A DNA stretch of 64,000 nt from G020354085 sp964482055 (GTDB lineage Bacteria; Pseudomonadota; Gammaproteobacteria; Acidiferrobacterales; Sulfurifustaceae): contig CAYZVX010000001.1 of NCBI GenBank assembly GCA_964482055.1, positions 62,001-126,000 on the forward strand, given 5' to 3'. The notes below the pieces were generated by a model, which searched no databases, had not been told where the DNA came from, and was given only the letters and a program-made list of their open reading frames with translations. Shown piece after piece: positions 7,996 to 17,114 of this stretch; the stretch's first letter is position 1; the number at the start of each line of letters is the position of its first letter. Position numbers and translations under genes: made by a program.

Positions 7996-8574
7996 ATGAC
8001 CGAGCGCAGCATTGACCAGAAGCTCGTCGCCCGGGTGCAGCGGGGTGAAAAGGGCGCCTTCGACCTGCTGGTGCGCAAATACCAGCACAAGGTCGCGAAG
8101 CTGGTGTCGCGCTTCGTGCGCGACCGGGCGGAGATCGAGGATGTCACGCAAGAGGCCTTCATCCGCGCCTATCGCGCCATCGGCTCATTCCGGGGCGACA
8201 GCGCGTTTTATACTTGGCTGTACCGAATCGCCGTGAATACCGCCAAGAACTACCTCGAATCCCAGGGCCGCCGCCCCCCCGGCAGTGACGTTGAGGCGGA
8301 GACCGCCGAGCAGCTGGAAGGCGGCGAGCTGCTGCGCGACGCGGCCACTCCGGAACGGCACATGCTGACTGATGAGATCGCCGCGACGGTGCAGCGGGTG
8401 CTCGCCGGCCTGCCTGCGGACCTGCGCAGCGCCATTACGCTACGCGAAATCGAGGGGCTGAGTTACGAGGAGATCGCCGCGGTCATGGATTGCCCGATAG
8501 GGACCGTCCGCTCGCGCATCTTTCGCGCGCGCGAAGCGATCGATGCTGAACTGAAACCTTTGCTGGAGAAGTAG
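7996..8574 (+). CDS. rpoE: RNA polymerase sigma factor RpoE (sigma-E/AlgU)
   Basis: This ECF sigma factor of 192 residues directs the envelope stress response. Region 2 shows FDLLVRKYQHKVAKLVSRFV and the -10-recognising RGDSAFYTWLYRIAVNTAKN; region 4 shows LREIEGLSYEEIAAVMDCPIG and TVRSRIFRAREA, the -35-binding helix-turn-helix. ATG 7996 matches the usual MTERxxDQxLV opening; open reading further upstream is spurious. It heads an operon with its own anti-sigma system (rseA, rseB) and mucD. Confidence 0.97.
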   Translation: MTERSIDQKLVARVQRGEKGAFDLLVRKYQHKVAKLVSRFVRDRAEIEDVTQEAFIRAYRAIGSFRGDSAFYTWLYRIAVNTAKNYLESQGRRPPGSDVEAETAEQLEGGELLRDAATPERHMLTDEIAATVQRVLAGLPADLRSAITLREIEGLSYEEIAAVMDCPIGTVRSRIFRAREAIDAELKPLLEK

Positions 8575-8576
8575 CG

Positions 8577-9185
8577 GTGAAAGAGCAACTGTCGGCGTTG
8601 GTTGACGACGAGCTGAGTGAATTCGAGGAGCGTCGTGTCCTGCAAGCGCTCGACCGCGACCCGCAGCTACGCGGGGCCTGGCAGCGTTATCACCTGATCC
8701 GCGCTGCCCTGGTCAACGAGCTGGACCACGTGCCGAGCCCGGCGAGCACTGAGCGGCTGTCGGCGCGGTTGGCCGCTGAGCCGGCCATCAGGGCGCGCCG
8801 CTCGATCCGGCAGCTGCCGAGAATCGCGACTGGTCTGGCGATCGCCGCCACCGTGGCTGGGGTGGCGATCTTCGGCTTGCAGACGCTGAGCCCGCCGCCA
8901 ACCGCGACCCGGACCGTGTCGATCGCCGCCCCGAGCGCATCGGCGCCGGCCTCGGCGGTGAGCCCCAAACCGGCGGCCCCGCTGGTGGCCGGCGGCCGGG
9001 CGGTTGAGTCCGGCGCCGCGATCCAGACGGTTCGTTCGGCCAGCACGCGCTGGGATACGCCCGAGCCCAAGGACGAGCACATGCTCGATGTGTATCTCGT
9101 CCAGCACAGCGAATTCGCATCCGCCGGCATGCGCGGCATGTTGCCGCCCTACGCGCGGGTGGTCGGATACAGCGCCGATCGATGA
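8577..9185 (+). CDS. rseA: Anti-sigma-E factor RseA (MucA-like)
   Basis: RseA is a single-pass inner-membrane protein that holds sigma-E inactive until cut by DegS and RseP. The N-terminal anti-sigma domain opens KEQLSALVDDELSEFE and contains GAWQRYHLIRAAL. One transmembrane helix is visible at about residues 83-101 (RIATGLAIAATVAGVAIFGL), followed by a proline/alanine-rich periplasmic linker and an RseB-binding tail. The start is GTG 8577, two bases after the rpoE stop; the stop overlaps rseB by ATGA. Confidence 0.93.
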   Translation: MKEQLSALVDDELSEFEERRVLQALDRDPQLRGAWQRYHLIRAALVNELDHVPSPASTERLSARLAAEPAIRARRSIRQLPRIATGLAIAATVAGVAIFGLQTLSPPPTATRTVSIAAPSASAPASAVSPKPAAPLVAGGRAVESGAAIQTVRSASTRWDTPEPKDEHMLDVYLVQHSEFASAGMRGMLPPYARVVGYSADR

Positions 9186-10165
9186 AAGTAGTTTGTCGTT
9201 CCCGCCAGCTATGCCGCGTTGTGGGATTGCTGCTCGCGGTCACGGCGACGCCGGTCCTCGCCGGCCAGACCGCGCACGAGTGGCTCATGAAGACCAACGA
9301 GGCCGCGCGCAATCTGACCTATGAAGGCGTGTTCGTCTACGAGCATGGCAAGCAGCTCGACGTGATGCGCATCGTGCATCGCAATCAGGACGGGCGGCGG
9401 CGCGAACGGCTGATCTCGCTCAATGGCGCGCCGCGCGAGGTCATTCGCAACGACCGGGAGGTGATCTGTTATCTGCCGGATGAGAAATCGGTGCTGGTGG
9501 AGCACCGCAAGGTCGACAGCAAGACTTTTCCTGCTCTGCTGCCCGAGCACCTGCAGGCGCTCGAGCAGAACTACGAGATTCAGCTCGGTCGGGCGGCGCG
9601 TGTGGTCGGCCGCTCCGCTCAGCAGATCCTGATTCTGCCGCGCGATCGGTTTCGCTACGGCTACCAGCTCTGGGCCGACCGCGACACCGGCCTGTTGCTC
9701 AAGGCCGAGCTGCTCGACACCCGCACCCAGCCGATCGAACAGTTCATGTTTACCCATCTCACGGTCGGCGGGTCGATCCCGGACGCGGCATTCGAGCCGG
9801 AATCGTCCACGCCAGGATTGGTATGGCACCGCGCCGATGCCCAGCCCCCCGCGGCCCGGTCGGCGCAGGATCCGCTTCTTAAGGCGCGCGAGCTGCCGAA
9901 AGGCTATCGACTGAGCACGCACATCGTGCGCCAGCTCCCGATGCGCCAGATGCCGGTGGATCACCTCGTGTATTCCGACGGGCTTGCGACGGTATCGGTA
10001 TTCGTGGAGCGGGACGACAAGGCTGCCGGCGGCAGCCTCGGCATGAGCAAGATGGGCGCGGTGCACGCCTACAGCCGGCGCGTCGATGGATACAAGATCA
10101 TCGTGGTCGGTGAGGTTCCCGCCGAGACCGTGACTCTCATCGGAGACGCGGTGGCGCCGCCGTGA
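9182..10165 (+). CDS. rseB: Sigma-E regulatory protein RseB (MucB)
   Basis: RseB is periplasmic; it binds the RseA tail, protects it from DegS and senses mislocalised lipopolysaccharide or lipoprotein. The 327-residue protein has a signal peptide ending near LAGQ (residue 28), then the lipoprotein-carrier-like domain (NLTYEGVFVYEHG, RIVHRNQDG, EVIRND) and a C-terminal domain with GYRLSTHIVR and HLVYSDGLATVSVFVE. The start overlaps the rseA stop by four bases, so it is coupled. Confidence 0.93.
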   Translation: MKVVCRSRQLCRVVGLLLAVTATPVLAGQTAHEWLMKTNEAARNLTYEGVFVYEHGKQLDVMRIVHRNQDGRRRERLISLNGAPREVIRNDREVICYLPDEKSVLVEHRKVDSKTFPALLPEHLQALEQNYEIQLGRAARVVGRSAQQILILPRDRFRYGYQLWADRDTGLLLKAELLDTRTQPIEQFMFTHLTVGGSIPDAAFEPESSTPGLVWHRADAQPPAARSAQDPLLKARELPKGYRLSTHIVRQLPMRQMPVDHLVYSDGLATVSVFVERDDKAAGGSLGMSKMGAVHAYSRRVDGYKIIVVGEVPAETVTLIGDAVAPP

Positions 10166-11568
10166 TGCGCGTGAGATTCTGGTTGTCGCGCTTCGGTTTG
10201 GCACTGCTGCTGGGCGCGGCATCGGTACCGGCCCTGGCCCGCGACCTGCCGGATTTTTCGCGCCTCGTGCGCAGCCAAGCGGCTGTCGTCGTAAACATCA
10301 GCACTACGCAGCAGGTGGTGCGCGCCGGCGCAGCGCGTCGATCCGAGGCACCCTTGCCGGACGATCATCCCCTGGGCGACTGGTTGCGGCGCTTCGGTGA
10401 AGGCGGCCCGGACAGCCTCGATGGGTCCTCGCTCGGTTCGGGCGTGATCATATCGGCGGATGGATTCATCCTGACCTGCGCCCACGTGGTGGAGGACGCC
10501 CAGGAGATCACGGTGCGGCTCAACGACCGGCGCGAATTCACCGCGCGGCTCGTCGGTGCCGACCGGCGCAGCGACCTGGCGCTTCTCAAGATCGACGCCA
10601 GTGATCTGCCGCGGGCCTTGATCGGCGATCCGGGCCGGCTTGCGGTCGGGGACTGGGTGCTGGCGATCGGGTCACCGTTCGGCTTCGATAGCTCCGCCAC
10701 TGCCGGCATCGTGTCGGCCAAGAGCCGCAGCTTGCCCAAGGAGAGCTACGTGACGTTCTTGCAGACCGACGTCGCCATCAATCCGGGCAACAGTGGCGGA
10801 CCGCTCTTCAATCTGAAGGGCGAAGTGGTCGGAATCAACTCCCAGATCTACAGCGAAACGGGCGGATACATGGGTGTGTCGTTTGCCATCCCGATCGATA
10901 TGGCGATGCGCATCGTCGAGCAGCTGAAGGCGGACGGGCGCGTGCACCGCGGTTGGCTGGGCGTGCGCCTGCAGGAGGTCACGCGTGACCTTGCGCTCGC
11001 CTACGGGATGCCCAAGCCCTCCGGGGCGTTGATCGCCGATATCCTGCCGGGCGGGCCGGCCGCGCGCTCCGACCTGCGCGTCGGTGATGTGATCGTGGAC
11101 TACGAGAACAAGCCCGTCGAGCGATCGTCGGATCTCGCGCCACTCGTCGGGCTCACCGCGCCCGGTGCGCGTGCCCGCGTTACCGTGTTCCGTCGCGGAC
11201 AGGGACGACAGACGCTGCTGGTGGGCGTGGCTGAGCTCAAGGAAGACAGCGCTTCGCGCTTGGCGCCGGGTGTGCGGCCGCGGCCCACGGCGAACCCCGG
11301 CGGGCTCGTTTTGGGTGAGCTCGGAGCGGCCCAACGCCGGCGTCTCAACCTGGACCACGGCGTGGCGATTCAGGGCGTGGAGGAGGGCGGGGCCTGGAGC
11401 GCCGGCCTGCGTCCCGGCGACGTCGTGCTCGAGATCGATGGCAAGCGCGTGCACTCGGTGGCGGACGCGCAGCGGTTGCTGGCGCAACTGCCGCGGGAAC
11501 GGCCCGTGGTGCTGCGTGTCCAGCGTGGCGCGACCACGTCGTTCGTGGCGCTGCGGCTTGACGGATGA
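10165..11568 (+). CDS. mucD: Periplasmic serine endoprotease, Do family (MucD/DegP)
   Basis: This HtrA-type protease degrades misfolded periplasmic proteins and dampens sigma-E signalling. A signal peptide (residues 1-25, ending ALA) precedes a trypsin fold with the catalytic triad His107 (TCAHVVED), Asp137 (RRSDLALLK) and Ser210 (GNSGGPLFN). Two PDZ domains follow, starting near RGWLGVRLQEV and LVLGELGAAQ. ATG 10165 overlaps the rseB stop (TGATG); GTG 10162 is an alternative. It is the last gene of the operon and is followed by a terminator. Confidence 0.95.
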   Translation: MRVRFWLSRFGLALLLGAASVPALARDLPDFSRLVRSQAAVVVNISTTQQVVRAGAARRSEAPLPDDHPLGDWLRRFGEGGPDSLDGSSLGSGVIISADGFILTCAHVVEDAQEITVRLNDRREFTARLVGADRRSDLALLKIDASDLPRALIGDPGRLAVGDWVLAIGSPFGFDSSATAGIVSAKSRSLPKESYVTFLQTDVAINPGNSGGPLFNLKGEVVGINSQIYSETGGYMGVSFAIPIDMAMRIVEQLKADGRVHRGWLGVRLQEVTRDLALAYGMPKPSGALIADILPGGPAARSDLRVGDVIVDYENKPVERSSDLAPLVGLTAPGARARVTVFRRGQGRQTLLVGVAELKEDSASRLAPGVRPRPTANPGGLVLGELGAAQRRRLNLDHGVAIQGVEEGGAWSAGLRPGDVVLEIDGKRVHSVADAQRLLAQLPRERPVVLRVQRGATTSFVALRLDG

Positions 11569-11644
11569 GCCGTGATTTATGCGGCCCTGCAAATGCGGTA
11601 TCCTTGGCTCACGTAGCGATGGGCTGACGGGCCCAGTGACAGAC

Positions 11645-11666
11645 AGGCGCCTCGGGCGCCTTTTTT
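11645..11666 (+). terminator. Rho-independent terminator after mucD
   Basis: AGGCGCC (11645-11651), loop TCG, GGCGCCT (11655-11661), then a run of T to 11666. A seven-base-pair GC stem and T tract end the rpoE operon and isolate lepA. Confidence 0.88.
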
Positions 11667-11762
11667 GATGCACGGGGACGCCCAAACGACCTACCTGCAG
11701 CAGTACAGGCAGGTGCAGCGAGCGCCCGTTGCGGCCCGCATCCACATTGTCGCGTACACAGC

Positions 11763-13571
11763 ATGAGCGGTTGGAAACAGGAACAGATCCGCAATTTCTC
11801 CATCATTGCCCATATCGACCACGGCAAGTCCACGCTGGCCGATCGTTTCATTCAGGCGTGCGGGGCGCTCGCGGAGCGTGAGATGCAGTCCCAGGTTCTC
11901 GATTCCATGGAGCTTGAGCGCGAGCGCGGCATCACCATCAAGGCGCAGAGCGTCGCGCTCGACTACAAGGCGCGCGACGGGCAGGTCTACCGCCTCAACA
12001 TGATCGACACGCCCGGGCACGTGGATTTCTCCTACGAGGTATCGCGCTCGCTCACCGCCTGCGAAGGCGCGCTGCTCGTGGTGGACGCGTCCCAAGGTGT
12101 GCAGGCCCAGACCGTCGCCAACTGCTACACGGCCGCCGAACTCAATCTCGAAATTCTGCCGGTGCTCAACAAGATCGACCTGCCGGCGGCAGACCCCGAC
12201 CGAGTGATCGCCGAGATCGAGGACATCGTGGGTATTCCGGCCCATGACGCGATCCGCGCCAGCGCCAAGACCGGTGTGGGCATCGCGGAGATTCTCGAAG
12301 CCATCGTGCAGCGCATCCCACCGCCCAAGGGCGACCCGGCCGCACCGCTGAAGGCGCTGATCATCGATTCCTGGTTCGACAACTACCTCGGCACCGTGTC
12401 GCTGGTGCGCGTCATGGATGGGACCCTTAAGCCAAAAGAGAAGATCCGCCTCATGGCAACCGGGCGCGACTACCAGGCCGAGCAGATCGGGGTATTCACG
12501 CCCAAACGCCGACCAGTGGAGGAGCTGTCGGTTGGCGAGGTCGGTTACGTGATCGCGGGCATCAAGGACATTCGCAGCGCCCGGGTCGGTGACACCATCA
12601 CCCATGCCGCGCGCCCCGCCGACAAACCGCTGCCCGGTTTCAAGGAGATCAAGCCGCGCGTGTTCGCCGGGCTGTACCCGGTCGACTCGGCGGACTACGA
12701 GGCGTTTCGCGACGCGCTCGGCAAGCTGCAGCTCAATGACGCGTCGCTGCAGTACGAGCCCGAGACATCCCAGGCGCTCGGTTTCGGCTTCCGCTGCGGC
12801 TTCCTCGGCATGCTGCACATGGAGATCATCCAGGAGCGTCTCGAGCGCGAATACCAGCTCAACCTGATCACGACCGCGCCCACAGTGGTCTACGAGGTGG
12901 TGACGGCCAAGGGCGAGGTGCTGCAGATCGAAAACCCGGCGAAGCTGCCCGACGTCTCGACGATCGTGGAGTTTCGCGAGCCCATCATCCGCGCCACCAT
13001 ACTCGTTCCGCAGCAGTATGTCGGCGACGTAATCGGGTTGTGCGTGGAGAAGCGCGGGGTGCAGCGCAACATGGTTTACCACGGTCGCCAGGCGATGCTG
13101 ACCTACGAGCTGCCGCTCAACGAGGTAGTGCTTGATTTCTTCGATCGCCTCAAGTCGGTGAGCCGGGGCTACGCGTCACTGGACTACGAATTCCTGGAGT
13201 TCCGGCCGGCAGACCTCGTGAAGCTTGACGTGCTGATCAACGGCGATAGAGTGGACGCCCTTTCGAGCATCGTGCACCGCGAACAGGCGCAGTACCGCGG
13301 GCGCGAGCTGGCCAGCAAGCTGCGCGAGCTCATCCCGCGGCAGATGTTCGACGTAGCGATCCAGGCGGCGATCGGATCGAAGATCATCGCGCGCGAGACG
13401 GTCAAGGCGCTGCGCAAGAACGTGACGGCCAAGTGCTATGGTGGCGACGTGACCCGCAAGCGCAAGCTGCTGGAGCGGCAAAAAGAAGGCAAGAAACGCA
13501 TGAAGCAACTCGGCACCGTCGAGATTCCCCAAGAGGCTTTTCTTGCCGTACTGCGCACCGACCAGAAGTGA
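11763..13571 (+). CDS. lepA: Elongation factor 4 (LepA)
   Basis: LepA is a ribosome-binding GTPase that can back-translocate stalled ribosomes and affects initiation and 30S biogenesis. The 602-residue length is standard. G-motifs are present: AHIDHGKST (G1), RGITI (G2), DTPGHVD (G3), NKID (G4). The LepA-specific C-terminal domain contains GFRCGFLGMLHMEI and AKCYGGDVTRKRKLLERQ. The start ATG follows a region after the mucD terminator, so a promoter is expected in 11667-11762, but no convincing hexamers are visible. The lepB gene follows nine bases later. Confidence 0.97.
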   Translation: MSGWKQEQIRNFSIIAHIDHGKSTLADRFIQACGALAEREMQSQVLDSMELERERGITIKAQSVALDYKARDGQVYRLNMIDTPGHVDFSYEVSRSLTACEGALLVVDASQGVQAQTVANCYTAAELNLEILPVLNKIDLPAADPDRVIAEIEDIVGIPAHDAIRASAKTGVGIAEILEAIVQRIPPPKGDPAAPLKALIIDSWFDNYLGTVSLVRVMDGTLKPKEKIRLMATGRDYQAEQIGVFTPKRRPVEELSVGEVGYVIAGIKDIRSARVGDTITHAARPADKPLPGFKEIKPRVFAGLYPVDSADYEAFRDALGKLQLNDASLQYEPETSQALGFGFRCGFLGMLHMEIIQERLEREYQLNLITTAPTVVYEVVTAKGEVLQIENPAKLPDVSTIVEFREPIIRATILVPQQYVGDVIGLCVEKRGVQRNMVYHGRQAMLTYELPLNEVVLDFFDRLKSVSRGYASLDYEFLEFRPADLVKLDVLINGDRVDALSSIVHREQAQYRGRELASKLRELIPRQMFDVAIQAAIGSKIIARETVKALRKNVTAKCYGGDVTRKRKLLERQKEGKKRMKQLGTVEIPQEAFLAVLRTDQK

Positions 13572-13580
13572 CGGGCGACC

Positions 13581-14375
13581 ATGGACTTTTCTCTCATACT
13601 TTTTTTGCTGGTGTGCGCGACCGGGCTCATCTGGGGGCTCGATCATTTGATCTGGGCGCCGCGTCGCCGGCACGGCACGCCGGCCGCGAAAGAGCCCGTG
13701 TACGTCGAATATGCACGGGCATTCTTCCCGGTAATCCTGATCGTATTCTTGCTGCGCTCTTTCCTGGTCGAGCCGTTTCGCATCCCGTCGGGTTCGATGC
13801 TGCCAAGCCTGTACATCGGCGATTTCATCCTCGTCAACAAGTTTTCCTACGGGATCCGCCTGCCGGTGATCAACCGCAAGGTCATTGACGTTGCGAGCCC
13901 CAAACGCGGAGACGTCGTGGTGTTCCGGTTTCCCCACGATACCTCGATCAACTACATCAAGCGTGTCGTTGGCGTACCCGGCGATCGTGTTGTATATAAA
14001 GGAAAGGTGCTGTACATCAACGGTCAGGTCATGCCGCAAAGCGATGAGCGCCCGTATCGGTCCTCGACGCTGGGCGAGCTTTACGGCGATGTCGTGCGGG
14101 CCAGCGAGGAGCTGAACGGTGTCAAACACGATATCCTCAAGATGGACCGCCCCGACGCGGATGGCATCGACCGCATTGTGCCGCCAGGGCATTACTTCGT
14201 GATGGGCGACAACCGCGACCAGAGCAACGACAGCCGTTTCTGGGGGTTCGTGCCGGACGAGAACCTGGTGGGTCGCGCCTTCCTGATCTGGTTCAGCTGG
14301 GACCTGGCCGACCGCAGTGACAAGTGGTTCTGGCAGAGGATACTGTGGGAGCGCATTGGCAACACCATTCACTAG
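13581..14375 (+). CDS. lepB: Signal peptidase I
   Basis: LepB removes signal peptides from exported proteins at the periplasmic face of the inner membrane. Two hydrophobic anchors precede the catalytic domain (about residues 3-22 and 44-62). Ser72 in RIPSGSMLPSL is the nucleophile and Lys127 in INYIKRVVGVPGD the general base; box E is FVMGDNRDQSNDSRFWGFV. The 264-residue length is normal. The pairing with lepA is as in E. coli. Confidence 0.96.
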   Translation: MDFSLILFLLVCATGLIWGLDHLIWAPRRRHGTPAAKEPVYVEYARAFFPVILIVFLLRSFLVEPFRIPSGSMLPSLYIGDFILVNKFSYGIRLPVINRKVIDVASPKRGDVVVFRFPHDTSINYIKRVVGVPGDRVVYKGKVLYINGQVMPQSDERPYRSSTLGELYGDVVRASEELNGVKHDILKMDRPDADGIDRIVPPGHYFVMGDNRDQSNDSRFWGFVPDENLVGRAFLIWFSWDLADRSDKWFWQRILWERIGNTIH

Positions 14376-14392
14376 CACGTCAAGGAGAACCC

Positions 14393-14776
14393 ATGCAGAG
14401 CAAGAGCAGGCAGCGCGGCATGACCTTCTGGGGCATGTTGTTCGTGCTGAGCGTCATTGCCGTTGTGATGTTTCTGATCTTCAAACTCTTTCCGGTCTAC
14501 ATGGGCGATTTCAAGGTCAAGAGTGCGCTCGACAGTCTCGCCAGGCAGCAGGATATCGCCAGCATGAGCAAGACAGATATCGCCTACGCCCTGGAAAAGC
14601 GTTTCGATGTTGACGACATCAGGAATGTGGACCTCAAGCAGGCCCTGACGATCGAGCCGCGCGGAAAGGCGCGGGTGGTCCGCATCCGTTACGAGGCGGT
14701 CGTCCCGATGGTCGCGAACATCTCTGCGCTGGTTGAGTTCGATCACAGCCGCGAGGTCGCCGGGAGTGGACAGTAG
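14393..14776 (+). CDS. DUF4845 single-pass membrane protein
   Basis: The 127-residue protein has one hydrophobic helix near residues 13-35 (pilin-like GMTFWGMLFVLSVIAVVMF) and a small soluble domain containing DFKVKSALDSLARQQD. It belongs to DUF4845, almost always found between lepB and rnc in this group; its function is unknown. ATG 14393 is preceded by AAGGAGAAC, a good ribosome site. The end overlaps the start of rnc by 11 bases. Confidence 0.88.
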   Translation: MQSKSRQRGMTFWGMLFVLSVIAVVMFLIFKLFPVYMGDFKVKSALDSLARQQDIASMSKTDIAYALEKRFDVDDIRNVDLKQALTIEPRGKARVVRIRYEAVVPMVANISALVEFDHSREVAGSGQ

Positions 14777-15467
14777 GGCGCACGCCGAGCTATGCCGGCG
14801 GCTGAACTACGAGTTCCGCGATCCCAGCCTGCTTGAACGCGCCCTCACGCATCGCAGCAAGAGCGACCGCAACTACGAGCGCCTCGAGTTTCTTGGCGAT
14901 AGCGTCCTCAATCTCGCCATATCGACGCTGCTTTACGACCGTTACCCCGATTTGTCCGAAGGCGAGCTGACGCGCCTGCGCGCCAGCCTGGTGAGGCAAC
15001 AGACACTGGCGAGCCTGGCGCGCCAGATCGAGCTTGGCCAGCATCTGGAGCTTGGCGCCGGCGAGCTCAAGAGCGGCGGCTTTGATCGCGACTCGATCCT
15101 GGCCGATTCGCTGGAGGCGATCTTCGGCGCGGTTTACCAGGACGGCGGTCAGGCCGCGGCGGCTTCGGTCATAGCGGCGCTCTACAACGAAACGTTGCAA
15201 GCGCTCGATCCGCGCGCGATCCCCAAGGACCCGAAGACGGAATTGCAGGAGCTCCTGCAAAAGCGCGGCCTGCCGACGCCAGCCTACCGCGTCTTGGAGG
15301 TAAGCGGGGAACCGCACAGCCAGCACTTTGTGGTGGAGTGCGAGGTAGCCGCGTTGCCCAAGCTGGCGCGCGGCGAAGGCGCCAGTCGGCGCGGTGCCGA
15401 GCAGGCGGCCGCCGCCGAGCTTCTGCGCCAGTTGCGCATTGCCGGCGGGGCGCCACGTTCGGCATGA
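14766..15467 (+). CDS. rnc: Ribonuclease III
   Basis: RNase III cuts double-stranded RNA and processes rRNA and some mRNAs. The signature NYERLEFLGDSVLNLAI carries Glu41 and Asp45 of the metal site; the second acidic pair is in DSLEAIFGAVYQDGG. The double-stranded RNA-binding domain spans about residues 155-225 (DPKTELQELLQKRGL, GEGASRRGAEQAAA). The GTG at 14766 gives 233 residues and has GAGG nine bases upstream; TTG 14733 is an alternative. The stop overlaps the era start by four bases. Confidence 0.95.
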   Translation: MDSRAHAELCRRLNYEFRDPSLLERALTHRSKSDRNYERLEFLGDSVLNLAISTLLYDRYPDLSEGELTRLRASLVRQQTLASLARQIELGQHLELGAGELKSGGFDRDSILADSLEAIFGAVYQDGGQAAAASVIAALYNETLQALDPRAIPKDPKTELQELLQKRGLPTPAYRVLEVSGEPHSQHFVVECEVAALPKLARGEGASRRGAEQAAAAELLRQLRIAGGAPRSA

Positions 15468-16363
15468 GCGACTCCCTGCATTGCGGCGTCGTGGCGCTGG
15501 TAGGGCGCCCGAACGTCGGCAAGTCGACTCTGCTCAACCGGCTGGTGGGGGAACGGCTGAGCATTACCTCGCAGCGACCGCAGACCACGCGTCACCGCAT
15601 ACTCGGCATCAGGACGCGGGAGCGCGGCCAGATCGTCTACGTCGACACCCCGGGCCTGCATCGCGACGTGCGCAAGCCGCTCAACCGCTACATGAACCGC
15701 GTCGCGCGCGCCAGCCTCGCCGGCGTAGATTGTCTCTTGCTCGTCATCGACGCCCAGGGCTGGGTCGAGGCCGACAACTACCCGCTGCAACTGGTACGCG
15801 AGCAGCGCTGTCCGGTGATCCTCGTGATCAACAAAATCGACCGCCTCGCCACGCGCAGCGCGTTGTTGCCCTTGATCGACAGCCTCAGTCACAAGATGAG
15901 CTTCGCCGAGATCGTGCCGGTGTCGGCGCTCAAAGGCACCAACGTGTCGGATCTGGAGGATGCAGTCTTGCGGCACCTGCCGGTCCAGCCCCCGCTGTAC
16001 GCGGCCGAGCAGCTGACGGACAAGAGCGAGCGTTTCCTCGCCGCCGAGTTCATCCGCGAGCAGGTGTGCCGCGGCTTCGGGCAGGAGGTGCCCTACAGCG
16101 CTACGGTGCGGATCGAACAGTTTCGCCACAGCGGGGGCACGCGCCATATCGAGGCCACCATCCTCGTGGAGAAGGAAGGCCAGAAGGGAATCCTCATCGG
16201 CAAGGGTGGCGAACGCCTGAAGGCAATTGGCACGCGCGCCCGATCGGCCATGCAAAGGCTGTTTGGCGGCAAAGTGCATCTGCAACTTTGGGTCAAGGTC
16301 AAGCGCGGATGGTCGGAGAGCGAACAGGCGCTCAAGGCGCTCGGCTACACGGAGGAACCCTAG
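15464..16363 (+). CDS. era: GTPase Era
   Basis: Era is an essential GTPase that assists 30S ribosome maturation by binding the 3' end of 16S rRNA. The GTPase domain shows GRPNVGKST (G1), TTRHR (switch), DTPGLH (G3) and NKID (G4); the C-terminal KH domain contains GQKGILIGKGGERLKAIGTRAR. The 299-residue length is typical. ATG 15464 overlaps the rnc stop, the usual coupled arrangement. Confidence 0.97.
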   Translation: MSDSLHCGVVALVGRPNVGKSTLLNRLVGERLSITSQRPQTTRHRILGIRTRERGQIVYVDTPGLHRDVRKPLNRYMNRVARASLAGVDCLLLVIDAQGWVEADNYPLQLVREQRCPVILVINKIDRLATRSALLPLIDSLSHKMSFAEIVPVSALKGTNVSDLEDAVLRHLPVQPPLYAAEQLTDKSERFLAAEFIREQVCRGFGQEVPYSATVRIEQFRHSGGTRHIEATILVEKEGQKGILIGKGGERLKAIGTRARSAMQRLFGGKVHLQLWVKVKRGWSESEQALKALGYTEEP

Positions 16364-16364
16364 C

Positions 16365-17114
16365 GTGCGGGTCGCGGCCGAACCGGCGTTCGTCCTGCAT
16401 GCTCGGGACTACAGCGAGAGCAGCCTGCTGCTCGAGGTCTTCGCCGCACGCCATGGACGCCTCGGGATCCTGGCGAAGGGCGCGCGGCGCCCCAGAAGCC
16501 CGTGGCGGGGAGTGCTCAAACCGTTCCAGCCGCTGCTGCTGAGCTGGAGTGGGCGCGGCGAGCTCGCGATTCTGACCGGGGCGGAGACCGAACGCGGCGC
16601 GGACGGCCTGACCGGGCTGGCGGTGTTCTTCGGCTTCTATCTGAACGAGCTGCTCGTGCGGCTGCTGCACCGCCACGACCCGCACGAGGCGCTGTACGGG
16701 GCCTATCGCCAAGCGCTCTTGAGCCTCGGTCGCGGGGAGGAACACGAAGCGGTGCTGCGCATTTTCGAGAAGCACCTGCTGGGCGAGCTCGGCTACGGCC
16801 TGGTGCTCGATCACGACATCGACAGCGCGCCGCTCGACGCGCAGGCCGTGTATGATTACCTGCCGGAACGCGGCCCGCGCCGCCTCTCGAGCGACGCAGG
16901 TCCCGGGGAGGGCGTTTTGATCCGCGGCGCGAGCCTGCTGGCACTCGCGCGCGAGCGGTTCGATGACGAGGGTATGCTGCGCGAGGTGAAAACGCTGATG
17001 CGCGTGGCCCTTGCGCGCCACCTCGGCGACAAACCGCTCAACAGCCGGCGCCTCTATCAAAGTGTCATGGCGGCACGTAGCAGGAACGGCACACGGAGCA
17101 TCGGCACCACATGA
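16365..17114 (+). CDS. recO: DNA repair protein RecO
   Basis: RecO works with RecF and RecR to load RecA on SSB-coated gaps. The N-terminal OB-fold region shows AFVLHARDYSESSLLLEVF and HGRLGILAKGARRPRS; the helical C-terminal half follows (GFYLNELLVRLLHRHDPH, FEKHLLGELGYG). The start is GTG 16365, preceded by GGAGGAA at 16351, giving 249 residues. It lies one base after the era stop and overlaps pdxJ by four bases. Confidence 0.95.
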   Translation: MRVAAEPAFVLHARDYSESSLLLEVFAARHGRLGILAKGARRPRSPWRGVLKPFQPLLLSWSGRGELAILTGAETERGADGLTGLAVFFGFYLNELLVRLLHRHDPHEALYGAYRQALLSLGRGEEHEAVLRIFEKHLLGELGYGLVLDHDIDSAPLDAQAVYDYLPERGPRRLSSDAGPGEGVLIRGASLLALARERFDDEGMLREVKTLMRVALARHLGDKPLNSRRLYQSVMAARSRNGTRSIGTT